64,000 nt of DNA from Batrachochytrium dendrobatidis JAM81 (Eukaryota > Chytridiomycota > Chytridiomycetes > Rhizophydiales). The translations under genes and the position numbers were made by a program. Positions 50,593 to 61,215 of this stretch are shown here, piece by piece. The number at the start of each line of letters is the position of its first letter. Within the stretch, counting starts at the first letter, position 1. The notes under the pieces were generated by a model. That model searched no databases and was not told the DNA's origin. It was given only the letters and a program-made list of their open reading frames with translations. The stretch covers positions 2,235,774-2,299,773 of the forward strand of contig NW_006281099.1 of the NCBI RefSeq assembly GCF_000203795.2, in the 5' to 3' direction.

Positions 50593-51357
50593 AACTCGAG
50601 GTCTGAATCTGGCTCATCTGACAAGGAAAAGAAAATATAGTATAGTCAGTATATTTCGTTCAGTTTTCAATAATTACTTTGTAATCAATATAGATATGGC
50701 ACACAAAAGAGCCGATTTGTAGGCAATTACAATTATGGCCAGATCTTAAACTGTATTAAAATTCTTGTTTAATAGAACATACATTCGGTTTTTTTGGATG
50801 AATTTACCACACATTTTGGTAGAAAGAATAAACCAAATTTGATTTTAACAGCAAGTCTCGCCAAAAAACTGGTATTATCCGGTACTCTATATATACTACT
50901 CACAGATCTATATTGACTATTTTTACAACTAAAACAACCATTTTAGTATAACAGAATTGATTGTTGAGCAATTCCACAAAACAAAAGAATCGAGAATGTC
51001 TACTGAATAAGCAATCCGTTTGTAATAGAAAAGCGTAGCGAATACTCGATTGTTGTTTATTCCAAAACAAAATAAAGTCGCTGCAAGATGGATACAAGTG
51101 TTCCATTTTGCACGAATGATTGTAAAAAAGATTATCCTGAGGATATGGAAATAAAGCATTTGAGGTTTTTTCTGCTTTTTATATTTTCTTCCACTTTTTG
51201 ACAATTGATCTGCCAGGTATGTGTCACAGAGTTTGGCCAGCGTTTGAATGAGGGAGCCAGGGCTTGCTGTCTAGCCGGCAGCACTGTACTGTATTTGAGT
51301 GATGGGTGATTCCGACTCATGTTTTGTTACTAACTATCTTTAACTGTAATAATCAGA

Positions 51358-52839
51358 ATGAGCAACGACAAAGGATCCGTAAAAAAGATGAGCGGCCTTC
51401 AGTCGTTTGCCATTGATTTCCTGATGGGAGGAGTCTCTGCTGCTGTCTCCAAGACTGCTGCTGCTCCCATTGAACGTGTCAAGCTCCTTATTCAGGCAAG
51501 TTGTCTAATTTTCTGATAAACTGGTTTGTTTTACCATTAGTCTAGTGTGGGATGCTGCATTTTGTTTGCTTTTTCAAACTCCAGTATACCGTTTTTCCAC
51601 TTTCCTTTGAATGGCTGAGTGTCTAGAGTTGCAGAAAAGATGGAAATCTGCCGCTTTGGTTGCTATAGATTTTGCTTTTTTATAAATTTTCTGAAAAATT
51701 CTCTTGCCTTCTTATGGCGTGCAACCAACTCTGAGTGGTGGTTGAACGATATTGTTTGCAACTTTTCAAAGATGATCAATATGTTACTGCTTTGTTTGCT
51801 CTTCAGTTTGTGATACTGTGATCTACTCAGTATAAGCAATACCCTTTGATCTACTTTTCCCATTTATCCAATTGTGCTTTTCTGTTTGACCACGTGCTGT
51901 AACGGCTGACTAATCTCATTCAATCCATCATCACTGAATCGACCATTCGATTGTTATGTTCAACAGAATCAAGATGAGATGCTCAAGGTTGGCCGTCTTG
52001 CCACTCCCTACAAGGGTATCGGTGACTGTTTCTCCCGTGTTATCAAGGAGGAGGGTTTCCGTTCTCTATGGAGATCCAACTTTGTCAATGTTCTCCGTTA
52101 CTTCCCTACTCAGGCTCTTAACTTAGCCTTCAAAAGATTACTTCAAGCGTATGTTTGGTTTCAAGAAGGACAAGGATGGCTACTGGGCTTGGTGAGTGAT
52201 TTTGATTTGTGATTGATTGTGACTTAGGCTAACCAAGTTTAATTTAGGTTTGGTGGAAATGTTGCATCTGGTGGTTTTGCAGGTGTTGCTGGTTCCATCT
52301 TTGTTTACTCCCTCGACTATGCTCGTACTCGTCTTGCCAATGACAACAAGTCCTCTGCTAAGGGAGGATCTCGTCAGTTCAGCGGTATCATTGATGTTTA
52401 CAAGCAGACTCTTGCCTCTGACGGCATTGTTGGTCTTTACCGTGGATTTGCTCTCTCGTCTGTTGGTATCTTCATTTACCGTGGTCTCTACTTTGGTCTC
52501 TATGATACCATCAAGCCCTTGCTCCTCACTGGTTCTCTTGATGGCAGTTTCCTTGCTTCCTTTGTCCTCGGTTTCGGTGTTACTAATGCTGCTGCTCTTG
52601 CTTCGTACCCCATTGACACTGTTCGTCGTCGCATGATGATGACTTCTGGTCAAGCCGTCAAATACTCTTCTTCCATGAACGCTTTCACTGAGATTGTCAA
52701 GAAGGAAGGTGTCAAGTCTCTGTTCAAGGGTGCTGGTGCCAACATTCTTCGTGCTGTTGCCGGTGCTGGTGTGCTTTCTGGATACGATCAGCTCCAGCTC
52801 CTCATCTTTGGAAAGTCTTTCGGAGGTGGCTCTGGTTGA
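51358..52839 (+). CDS. AAC: ADP/ATP carrier (mitochondrial adenine nucleotide translocase)
   Basis: Inner mitochondrial membrane exchanger of ADP for ATP. Exons: 51358-51495, 51967-52191 and 52248-52839. Motifs: [82 protein letters not shown] and the signature RRRMMM. The exons total 955 nt, one more than a whole number of codons; the surplus is one A in the run at 52132-52135, just before [11 protein letters not shown]. The corrected length would be 317 aa, normal for the family. Because the gene is essential and otherwise perfectly conserved, I read this as a sequence error, not a pseudogene. Intron 1 starts with GCAAGT (GC-AG). C-rich codon choice in this gene suggests high expression. Confidence 0.95.
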
Positions 52840-53020
52840 TTATTCTGTGCACCATATCTTTGGTTTACCGAACACACATTTGGTCTACGTTTCAAATGAA
52901 CCTTATTCATTCACAACTCGTTATTATTTTTGATGAAATAAACGAGAGGTTGATATAGTTTATTGACAGCAGCCTAAGCTGATCTTTGCTGCTTTGAGGG
53001 TTTGCCCAACATCTTGCATT

Positions 53021-53965
53021 ATGACTACGCCCAAACAGCTGGCAGAGTATTTGGAAAGAGCGCTGTCTGTTGCCAAAGAGTCTGGTGCCATTATCCGCAC
53101 TGCATACATGGGCAGATCTCATTCGATTGATTACAAAGAGACCAATGCAGCCGACCTGGTCACAAAAACCGATTGTGCTGTAGAAGAGTTGTGTTTCAAG
53201 TCACTCAAGGCATTCTATCCAGACCATGTTTTTATTGGAGAAGAATCAACATCTACAGTCACTCGATGCTCCTTTGATAACCGACCAACATGGATCATTG
53301 ATCCTGTTGATGGTACAATGAACTTTTGTCATGGATTTCCCTTTACAGCCATCTCTATAGGTCTTTGCATCAACACACTTCCTGTTCTTGGGGTTATTTA
53401 CAATCCAATTCTTGACCATCTCTACTATGCAACATCTGGCACAGGATCATATCTGGTTTCCCCATCAACTGGAATCTTGTGTCCACAACGACTTCCTCTC
53501 AGTCCATCACCAGTTCCATCTTCCCTAGCAACAGCACTCATTGCCACCGAGTATGGTGCAAGCAAAGATACAGACATCCTCCATGCCAAGATTCGCGCAA
53601 TCCAGCGTGTCATTACAACTCCTGTTGCTGGCAGAGGAATTCGAAGTCTTGGGTCGGCTGCTCTTTCCATGTGCATGGTGGCCGAGGGTGGAGTAGACGC
53701 ATATTATGAAGCAGGTATCCATGCTTGGGATATCTGTGCTGGTATAGTGATTGTGCGAGAAGCTGGTGGTGTTGCCATCAATCTGGGTAAAGATCCCAAG
53801 TGTCATGATAGTGTCTTGAACGAAGATGTTGATGTGATGGCCAGATCTATTCTCTGTGTGCGAGGCATCCAGGGAAATAATGAGAATCAAGTGGCAGAGT
53901 CTCAAATGGCATTGATTGCTCAGATGCGATCATTGATTGAGCCAATTCCATATCCATTGGATTAA
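53021..53965 (+). CDS. Inositol monophosphatase family protein
   Basis: Mg-dependent sugar-phosphate phosphatase of the IMPase/FIG superfamily, 314 aa, single exon. Motifs: VTKTDCAVEE, HVFIGEES (metal-binding Glu), WIIDPVDGTMNFCHGFPF (signature 1, DPxDGT), LGSAALSMCMVAEGGVDAYY and HAWDICAGIVIVREAGG (signature 2, WDxAAG-like). The likely reaction is inositol phosphate hydrolysis to myo-inositol, which would feed phosphatidylinositol synthesis, the pathway regulated by Opi1 (a gene for which lies 7 kb away, though adjacency may be chance). The start MTTPKQLAEYLERAL is preferred over an in-frame upstream TTG/ATG extension because it aligns with the usual family start. It lies 181 bp after the carrier gene. 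Confidence 0.93.
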   Translation: MTTPKQLAEYLERALSVAKESGAIIRTAYMGRSHSIDYKETNAADLVTKTDCAVEELCFKSLKAFYPDHVFIGEESTSTVTRCSFDNRPTWIIDPVDGTMNFCHGFPFTAISIGLCINTLPVLGVIYNPILDHLYYATSGTGSYLVSPSTGILCPQRLPLSPSPVPSSLATALIATEYGASKDTDILHAKIRAIQRVITTPVAGRGIRSLGSAALSMCMVAEGGVDAYYEAGIHAWDICAGIVIVREAGGVAINLGKDPKCHDSVLNEDVDVMARSILCVRGIQGNNENQVAESQMALIAQMRSLIEPIPYPLD

Positions 53966-54070
53966 ACTGACTGGGTCATGCAGTCAAGTACTTTAAATCC
54001 ACTCTAGCTGTTTTTATGCATTGATGGTTTATAAGATTGATTGGATTCATAAATATGGTTTCTTGATGTG

Positions 54071-55991
54071 ATGGTTGTTTTGCTTGTTTTACTTGTTTTG
54101 ATTCTACTCAGTTTACTCCATATTGTCTGCATCAACATGCACATCAACATGGCATCTAAACGTACATGTTTTACAAACTGCTGGAATAAAAAGTATTGCT
54201 ATACTCGGTTTAATAAACCAACTGGATTCTTGAGTCAACATCGATCTTATGCTCCAATTCAACCAGTCTCGATACCTGCAATTCCCAACAACCAAAACAT
54301 TGGCAGTAAAAAAATCATTACAGAAACCTTGAATGGAAAACAGCGACATTATTACTTGGATCAGACTATCCATCAACCAGATTCAGACCGTTATCAACGG
54401 CCAGTGTTTGAGTGGGCTCATCTGGAAGAAGGTCAAAGTATGTCCAATGGGGCATTTTCCAAGTCTTATGCTTCAGATAGGCATCCATCGACTACAAGGT
54501 CGGATCAATCCCATATTCGATTTCTTGGCCACGTTAATCAATGGTTTAGAAACATGTTTCTACCTGTTGGATATCCCTCATCTGTACATGCTTGCTACAA
54601 AAAGGTTCACATGTGGTTATTTGCAGAGAATGTGGCTGGAAGTGCTGTAAGTATCAAGACTCGAATCTAAGCTCGACTGATTCAACGATTTGAAATCTTG
54701 TTTAAAACTCAATGCATTAACTTTATTATTTTCTGTCGACATTCATTCTACACGATCATGTATGGTGAAGAAATATAGATCAGCGTACTAACTGCTCAAG
54801 CTATGTTGACTTCGATTGGAGCATCAACAGCCGCGCATGAAACTGCTGCTCTTGCCATTGCAGTGGACTGGGTTCTTAAAGACGGTATAGGTGAACTAGG
54901 AAAAATGCTCATGATCCAACGTTTTGCACATCAGTTTGACACGCATCCAAAACGGTGGAAGCTTTATGGAGAGGCATGTTCAATCTCGGGTGCTCTGATG
55001 CAACTTGCAACCTGTATAACCAATCCTCATCATTTCCTTTTTTTTGCTTCAATTGGCGTGGGTTTGCGATCTATGCACTATTCAATTTGGGCTGCTACAC
55101 ATACCACGTTTACAAGAAATATGGCTACACACAATGGTGTAAATGTTGGGGATATCGTCGCCAAAGCAGACTCACAGTTATCACTTGCTCATTTACTAGG
55201 AATGGTAAGCGGGATTGGTATGCTTGCAGTCTCATTTCAACCTGCTGCATTGTTTGCCTGGTTTAGTGTACTCTCTGCAATACAAATAGTTTGTACAGGA
55301 CTGCTTTTACGAGAAGCTCGTTTTGAAGTCTTGGATCAATATCGACTGGTGTTGATTCCCCGCGAATTCATGTCTGAAAAAAATGCCTTGCGCATACCAA
55401 CTTTGGATCAAGTTGTTCGATTTGAAAACTGGCTCAATGAAGGATTGTCAAAGGGGCAAGTCGTAACTGACTTGTCAATCGGTGTCACTGTTGATGATGC
55501 ATTTAAACATAGTCGACTAAGTCACGCTTTGCAGATTTTCAAAGTAAGTACAGCAAGAAATTGAGCATATATTGCACCTTTGGGCTCACTGATGCCTTGA
55601 AAAGTGCCTATGCATGGTTTAACATGATTCACTCATTGTTTATACTCAACACTACAAGAATGGAAAATACTTGTTGGGATTCAAGCTTGCCGATTCTACG
55701 CATTCTCAAATTAAAGTATATGTAGTGCTACACCAAAGCATTCAACCAGTTCATGTTATTCAAGCAGCCTTTCATGCAGTGAGATTTGAAAAGGAAATCA
55801 TTAGACAAACTCAATCAACCGGAGCTCCGATTTCACTTCACGACGCAGAAAATATTTTGGAATCTTCACTTGCTTGGACATTAGATAATTTTCCAGCATA
55901 TCTCGATGGACTTGAAGAACAAAAGTGGAAGACAGATCTAATCATTTGGGGCGATCGAGGTATACGTGTTGTTTGGGATATTGAAGAGTAA
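54071..55991 (+). CDS. RUS family (DUF647) protein
   Basis: Root-UVB-sensitive/RUSF1-type membrane protein, function poorly known. Exons 54071-54646, 54779-55543 and 55659-55991 give 557 aa. Family landmarks: FLPVGYPSSVHACYKKVHMW, a SVLTAQAMLTSIG helix, AIAVDWVLKDGIGELGKMLM, DTHPKRWKLYGEA, HYSIWAATHTTFTRNMA (the HxxxxAATRA-like motif), IVAKADSQ and a C-terminal RUS cap ending IIWGDRGIRVVWDIEE. The extreme N-terminus from 54071 is a hydrophobic run (MVVLLVLLVLILLSLLHIVC); translation might instead start at 54149 (MASKRTCF), which looks more like a mitochondrial presequence. Plant RUS proteins act in vitamin B6-linked processes; no such role is shown here. Confidence 0.88.
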
Positions 55992-56180
55992 ATAGGTTGA
56001 TTTCAATAAAATCGGGTATACCATCAAAATGGCGACACATTTTAAATTGTGCTATTTGGTTGGTTTTTAAGCTAGCACTGAATAATAAACAGTACAATGA
56101 GCCTTGAATAACTATACATGACAGTTATAGACACATCCATTGAGTTTATTTGGCAGCAACAATGTAAGCTATATTTTGAA

Positions 56181-57766
56181 TTAAAAAAATGAAACAAATG
56201 TTATGATCAAGACTCGGATCATATTCACAAATTCATACAAGCTTTCAAACATATATATACCATTCCACGATTCAAGCTGAGTCATGTCTGAAGAGGTGAC
56301 TCGATTGTATTCGTAAACACCATTGTTGGGATCTTGCCAAGTCTGATTTTGCCGACGTTCTTTTATAGTATTTCGGCCATTATAACTGCTTGAATCATCC
56401 GAATTGAGCTCGCTATCAGACTCTATATCTTTGTTCACATCAAACTGCTCAGAGTGTTCGTTTAAGGAAGAATCACGTTTTTTTCTATTCTGTGTAACCA
56501 CACTTTCCTCGGCACTCGACGCAATCCAAATAAACGAAGATGAAAACCCAGCTTCTTCCATCGCTTCTTGAATCTCGGTGATAGAGTACACACGAAAAAC
56601 GTACGTGTATGCATTCTTTAACCATGATCCATCGTCAAAACGAAAATGAAGACGAACCCCCAGCTTGTTGGTCAGTGGATTTATTGGTGTTTGCTCAAAA
56701 AAGTACTAGATCATCAAAATATAAATAGGGTAGACGTGCATACGTATTAGCAAAAACGCAATGCGTATCAACAGGCTGGAATTTATACTCCAATACTCAA
56801 AATTGATACTTGTTTCAACACTTGATTTAATCAACCTACTGTAAAGTCTGCAATACGTCGTTTAAATAGCCTGCCTTGACTCGAAAACACTCGCGCACCA
56901 CCAAAGCAATCAGCAATCAAAACTCCACCAGGTTTTAACCCTACCAAACATCGTTTCAAATACTTGATCAAATCATGCCGTTTATGAAAGTAAAACACAC
57001 CATAATTCAGTGCAGCAATCATATCCACTTGTTTGTTTTTCTCCATGAACAAAGTTGGATCCAGAACATCACCTGTCCAAACAGAAACGCGGGATGAATG
57101 TGAATGAATAAGAGTTTGAGATCGTGCATAGGCAGTCACTGCCGGATCATTGTCGATCCCAATTGCTGTATTAGTGGCATGTTGTTTACACCATGCATCT
57201 GCCAATACACAAGTACCACAAAAATCTTCCAAGAGAATACGAGGAATAGGAGGAGCTGGATCTGATCGAGTGTATGTTTTGGTTGCTAGATTTGTTTCAT
57301 CACAACCACTTGGATTGGATCCAGAAATGGAGATATTGGCTAGTTGATCCTCAATATTCTGATCGTCGTTTGACTCTTGTTCTGATTCACACTCCGAATC
57401 CAAAGGTGGTAAATCGATCCGACTCGATCTGGAAGAACGCTGTACACATTGGTACATGTTGGACAAGTTCTTGACTTCCTCCTCTGGTAATTGTACTGAA
57501 GCATGATAACAATCATGTCGATTCATGGTACTTGCAATTGAAGTCGTCACATTGGATTGCTGTCGATGTCTGCGATCTTGTAATTCGAGTTGATCAATAG
57601 TATATGTGTTGGTAGTATCAGCCAATGGTTCAAGATTAAAAACAGATGGTCGCTTTTTGGTGGTGGATGCTGATTGTTTTGACCACTTTGATTTACTGTT
57701 CAAAGATGTATCGTTGCTGATTGGAGCATGTTGAATACTGTGCTTGTTTTTTTTACCTAATCCCAT
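56181..57766 (-). CDS. Class I SAM-dependent methyltransferase-like protein
   Basis: Two exons, 56840-57766 and 56181-56705, give 483 aa. The N-terminal ~190 residues are low complexity (basic GLGKKNKHS, later SECESEQESNDDQN). The methyltransferase core follows: ILLEDFCGTCVLADAWCKQH (motif I, FCGT form), AIGIDNDPAV (acidic motif II), VDMIAALNYGVFYF (motif IV position) and LKPGGVLIADCFGG (motif V/VI, LxPGG). The C-terminal exon has DDGSWLKNAYTYVFRVYSIT and AMEEAGFSS, as expected at the end of such folds, then a long acidic tail with little homology. The substrate is unknown. The start MGLGKKNKHS is the first ATG in frame. Confidence 0.82.
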
Positions 57767-58041
57767 TCTGTGAAATCGAACAACTGGAACCAATTTACAA
57801 AAATAGGAAATGAAGAAATTCAAAACTTGAATTCAAGTTGTTTATTCACCGCCAATTCATACGAATAAATGGATAATGTTTTGCAAAAAATAATCTTGAC
57901 TCTAGAAAATACAGCGTTTACTATTTAAACAATTCAATATCAGGCATTTATCACCGTGTAAATTGGACTGCTGAATAAAAGTGTTGGTGTATAACTCAAA
58001 AACTTTATTTGATTGCAGTCCATCTGAGCATATTATAGCAT

Positions 58042-60845
58042 TTAATCAATCAATGAAGGATCGTACTCTTCATCATCAGCATATATTTGATCGTCACAAT
58101 CATGCTCAGCATCTAAATGATCACACATGCATTGTGTAGGGTCATCATCTTTAGAATTTGACTCGGTAAGCCTGGATTGATCAGAACAGCCACATCCACA
58201 TTTGCCACTACTGCAACAGCCTCCATTGCCAGTACTACACTGACATTTAGAAGGTGCAGAGTTCAAGTCTGGCAAAAACTGTGGTGTGGTTGATCTGGAA
58301 TCTACCAAAGACGTAACATCCAATATTCTTTGATTTTCTAAATTAGGCTTGGCAGGTCCACTGCAGCATGACGATTTGGTAATAGATGAAGATGCCGCAA
58401 TCGAGGTTGGCACAGGATTGGACTTGTCACTATTGCAACAAGAAGACCTGGTAGTTGATGTGCTTTTCTGTGGTGGAACTGCTTGCAGTACACTGTGATT
58501 AGAACTAGAATTGAGTGGATTGATGGCAGCAGCAGAGTTAAATAAGCTTTGAGAAGCAGATGTGACATTCGTCAATGGAGCATGTGATGTAGTAGATGTG
58601 TTGCGGTGTTCCGGTTGCTGCAATGGCCGTACTTGTAAATTCATGGGTGGAGACTGAGTAGATTCAGATATCTGGGGTGTACCAAACTGCAATGATACAA
58701 GTGCACTCAACAATTCGCGTTCTTGTGGTGGTAACAACTGCTGCAACATAGATGATTTTGCAGGCACTACATCACCTTCGCTTCTTGCTGGTATTGACAA
58801 AGATGCACTCGTACTTTCAAGCTGTGAATGAATGGGTTGATTGAGATAAATCGCTTTCATGATATGATCTGTAGTTGTAGGGTGTGTCAATGTATGCGTT
58901 GATCGAGAAGTCACCCCAGAAAGAGCAGCGTCATGATAACCCTGTGAGTTAAATAAAGCAGAGTGCGACTGTTGAGGCTGATGAGATTGTTGTGGATATA
59001 GTATACGCTGATGATAGAAAGGCATAGAGTTGGGTGCGGATGGGTATAGATTGGCAGGTCCAGAGCGTTCTGAATGAACTAATTCCGGTTTGTGGTGATT
59101 CGAAGGTGAAATATCATAATTCAATGGATAAGCTGGACGACTGTCGCTTCCAGAAGCTAGTCCCATGCGTAATCTGTAGTCTTGGAATTGTTGAAATTGC
59201 TGAAACTGAAGAAACTGTTGGTATTGCTCATTGGTAAGAAAGTGTGGTCGTGTCAGCAAATTCGAAGAATTCATTGTGCCAGGCGGAGGTACGTGTTGTG
59301 TAGAAGAATATGGTAATTCTCGATTTGGTAAAGAATGGCTCAATGGAAGAGAAGCTTGTAAAGGAGGGAGCGAATGGTTAGAATGATTTAACCCAGATAA
59401 ATGGCGTATATTACTTGAATGTCCAGTACTCGTGGGACCATTCACGCCATCAACGCCCATTGCGGTCATGCCAGGACGATAAGTACGATCTTGATAGTTT
59501 ATAACAGACGATGCATCATACTGTTGATGATGTGAAAATGGTTGTTGAGCAGGTGCCAAAGTGACAGTGGATCTGTCTTGATAATACGAGCTTGTGTTGG
59601 GATTAGATCCAGTTGTCAACACAGAAGACGCAGCTATCGTTTGGTTTTTACTTTTTTCAAATTTAAAACCTGCCGACGTTTTCAATGGCATCTCTTGTAC
59701 AGTATCTAATTTCTGTTCGAGTGGAGATTTGCTATTGAGGATAGATGAGCCTACCATACTTGCTCTTCCATTCAGCAACACCTCGGCAATATTTTCCAAA
59801 GCAGGTTTTTCATCCTTATCCTGTGGCAAATCTGCACAAATGCATACTCCTCCAAAATGGCATTTACAAGGACTATCTACAAGATTGCATATCAACCAAT
59901 TGAACGTATTTAGTTACTCTATAGTACCATCTCAATTCAATACAATATACAAACAGTTTAGCAATATTTTGATATTCAAAACTTACTTAATGCAGAAAAT
60001 ATCTCATCATCAACCTGAACTTCAAAAACCTGCAGACTCACAGGTTTCATTGAAACAACTGTTGCTTCCTCTGTCTTGGCAGATTCCTTGGCCGTTACGC
60101 CAGTGGTAGAACTTTCTAAAACAGTAGCAGCACTATCAGAGCCAGTATTGATCCGATCCGAACTCAATGAGGTTGTTAATGAATCCATACCAAGTTTAGA
60201 ACTGCACGAAGATGGACCAGAAGTAGTAGTTTTAATGCTAGGACGATGGCTAGCTGAAGATTTTACTGGTCTGATTTTCTTGATAACTGTTATATTAAAT
60301 GGTTCTTTGTTGGATACCATTTTCCGGATCGCATCTACATTATTGTTGCGAGGTTCAAAGCAAAGTATCAAACCAGTTCCAAATGTAACTATAGTATACA
60401 TGACGAGGTTTTGAATATAGCAAAGCATAATTTAACAAGTGGACAGTTAGTGACTGCTCAAATGAAGTCTAGTCATCATCATACAGGGTCAATACAAGAC
60501 CAAAGCAACCCAATGTACTCAGTACTGATTGTCTGAAAAGTAGAGAAGCAATCAACTGTCATAGTTGGCCAGTTGTATGTTTCCAACTCCATGTATGCAA
60601 TACACTTGTAATATACCTTCGACCTTGGCTCGTAGTGATTTGGGTGGTCTATCACCACATAGACAACGATGGTGAGAATGGCCCACTCCTCTTTGCCTCT
60701 TGGCTCTACAATGACCACATTGAGAGACTGGTCGACCCTTTGCCTTGATTTCATCCACTCGACGGTCAAGATGAACACAAACAGCACTTCGATGGCCTGA
60801 CTGACATCGCTGACAAGCAAACTTCAATGTGTCGTAGAGAAGCAT
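58042..60845 (-). CDS. Copper-fist transcription factor with C-terminal cysteine clusters
   Basis: Predicted copper-responsive DNA-binding factor of the Ace1/Mac1/Cuf1 class, 821 aa. Exons: 60617-60845, 59987-60388 and 58042-59876. The copper-fist begins at the start codon: MLLYDTLKFACQRCQSGHRS, CVHLDRRVDEIKAKGRP, CGHCRAKR and HHRCLCGD, matching the zinc site and the KxRGRP minor-groove element (here KAKGRP). A first Cys/His group follows (CKCHFGGVCICADLP). A long Ser/Gln/His-rich region comes next, then C-terminal Cys clusters (SCCNSDKS, SCCSGPAK, CQCSTGNGGCCSSGKCGCGC, CMCDHLDAEHDCDD) like metal-sensing modules. The predicted role is control of copper uptake or detoxification genes. It is transcribed tandemly with Opi1. 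Confidence 0.9.
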
Positions 60846-61215
60846 GCTAAAGTTGGCTAATAAGAGAGTAAAATTGATATTTATTGAGAACAAAAAACCA
60901 ACCGAAATGCTGGCTAATATCAAAGTTGGTTCATTTCAAAATCGGCCGTAACCAGTCTTGCATGACAGAATCAGACATTTAAGAACAAGAACTTGTTCCC
61001 GAACAGGTTTTCGCAGTACCGAATCTTTGGTCTGTTTAGATCGATGACAAAGAGTCATACTGGCCAAAAAAACTCAAAGTGGGCAAATATTGCTCAACTT
61101 GGCATCTGGCCGCACAATTCTTGACTCGGCTCCACAACATCCAACACTATTATTTTTATTAGTAAACCTTTATTCAACCTACCTCAACTTTTACAAACTA
61201 AAAACCACAAGCATC
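60846..61215. other. Intergenic region between copper-fist and Opi1 genes
   Basis: It contains the copper-fist gene's promoter side and the Opi1 3' end. No specific binding site could be assigned with confidence. Confidence 0.4.

Larger units (their letters stand above)
48487..51117. repeat. Large inverted repeat (two ~1,145-bp arms) bounded by TIR-element ends
   Basis: Positions 48487-49631 and 49973-51117 are reverse complements with only a few differences; matching positions sum to 99,604. The spacer holds 100 N plus 241 bp of unique sequence. The outer ends read attcgtgcaaaatggaacac, a variant of the TIR-element terminus. The adjoining subterminal sequence (gcagcgactttattttg, ggaataaacaa) resembles the left ends of the long copies A and B. 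Each arm carries a CRN-like coding region reading away from the centre. It could be a real palindromic mobile unit or an assembly product of joined copies. Confidence 0.85.

Noticed and set aside
51358..52839. ADP/ATP carrier as a pseudogene
   Set aside because: Only one surplus base in a homopolymer, with all functional motifs intact on both sides; sequence error is the simpler reading.
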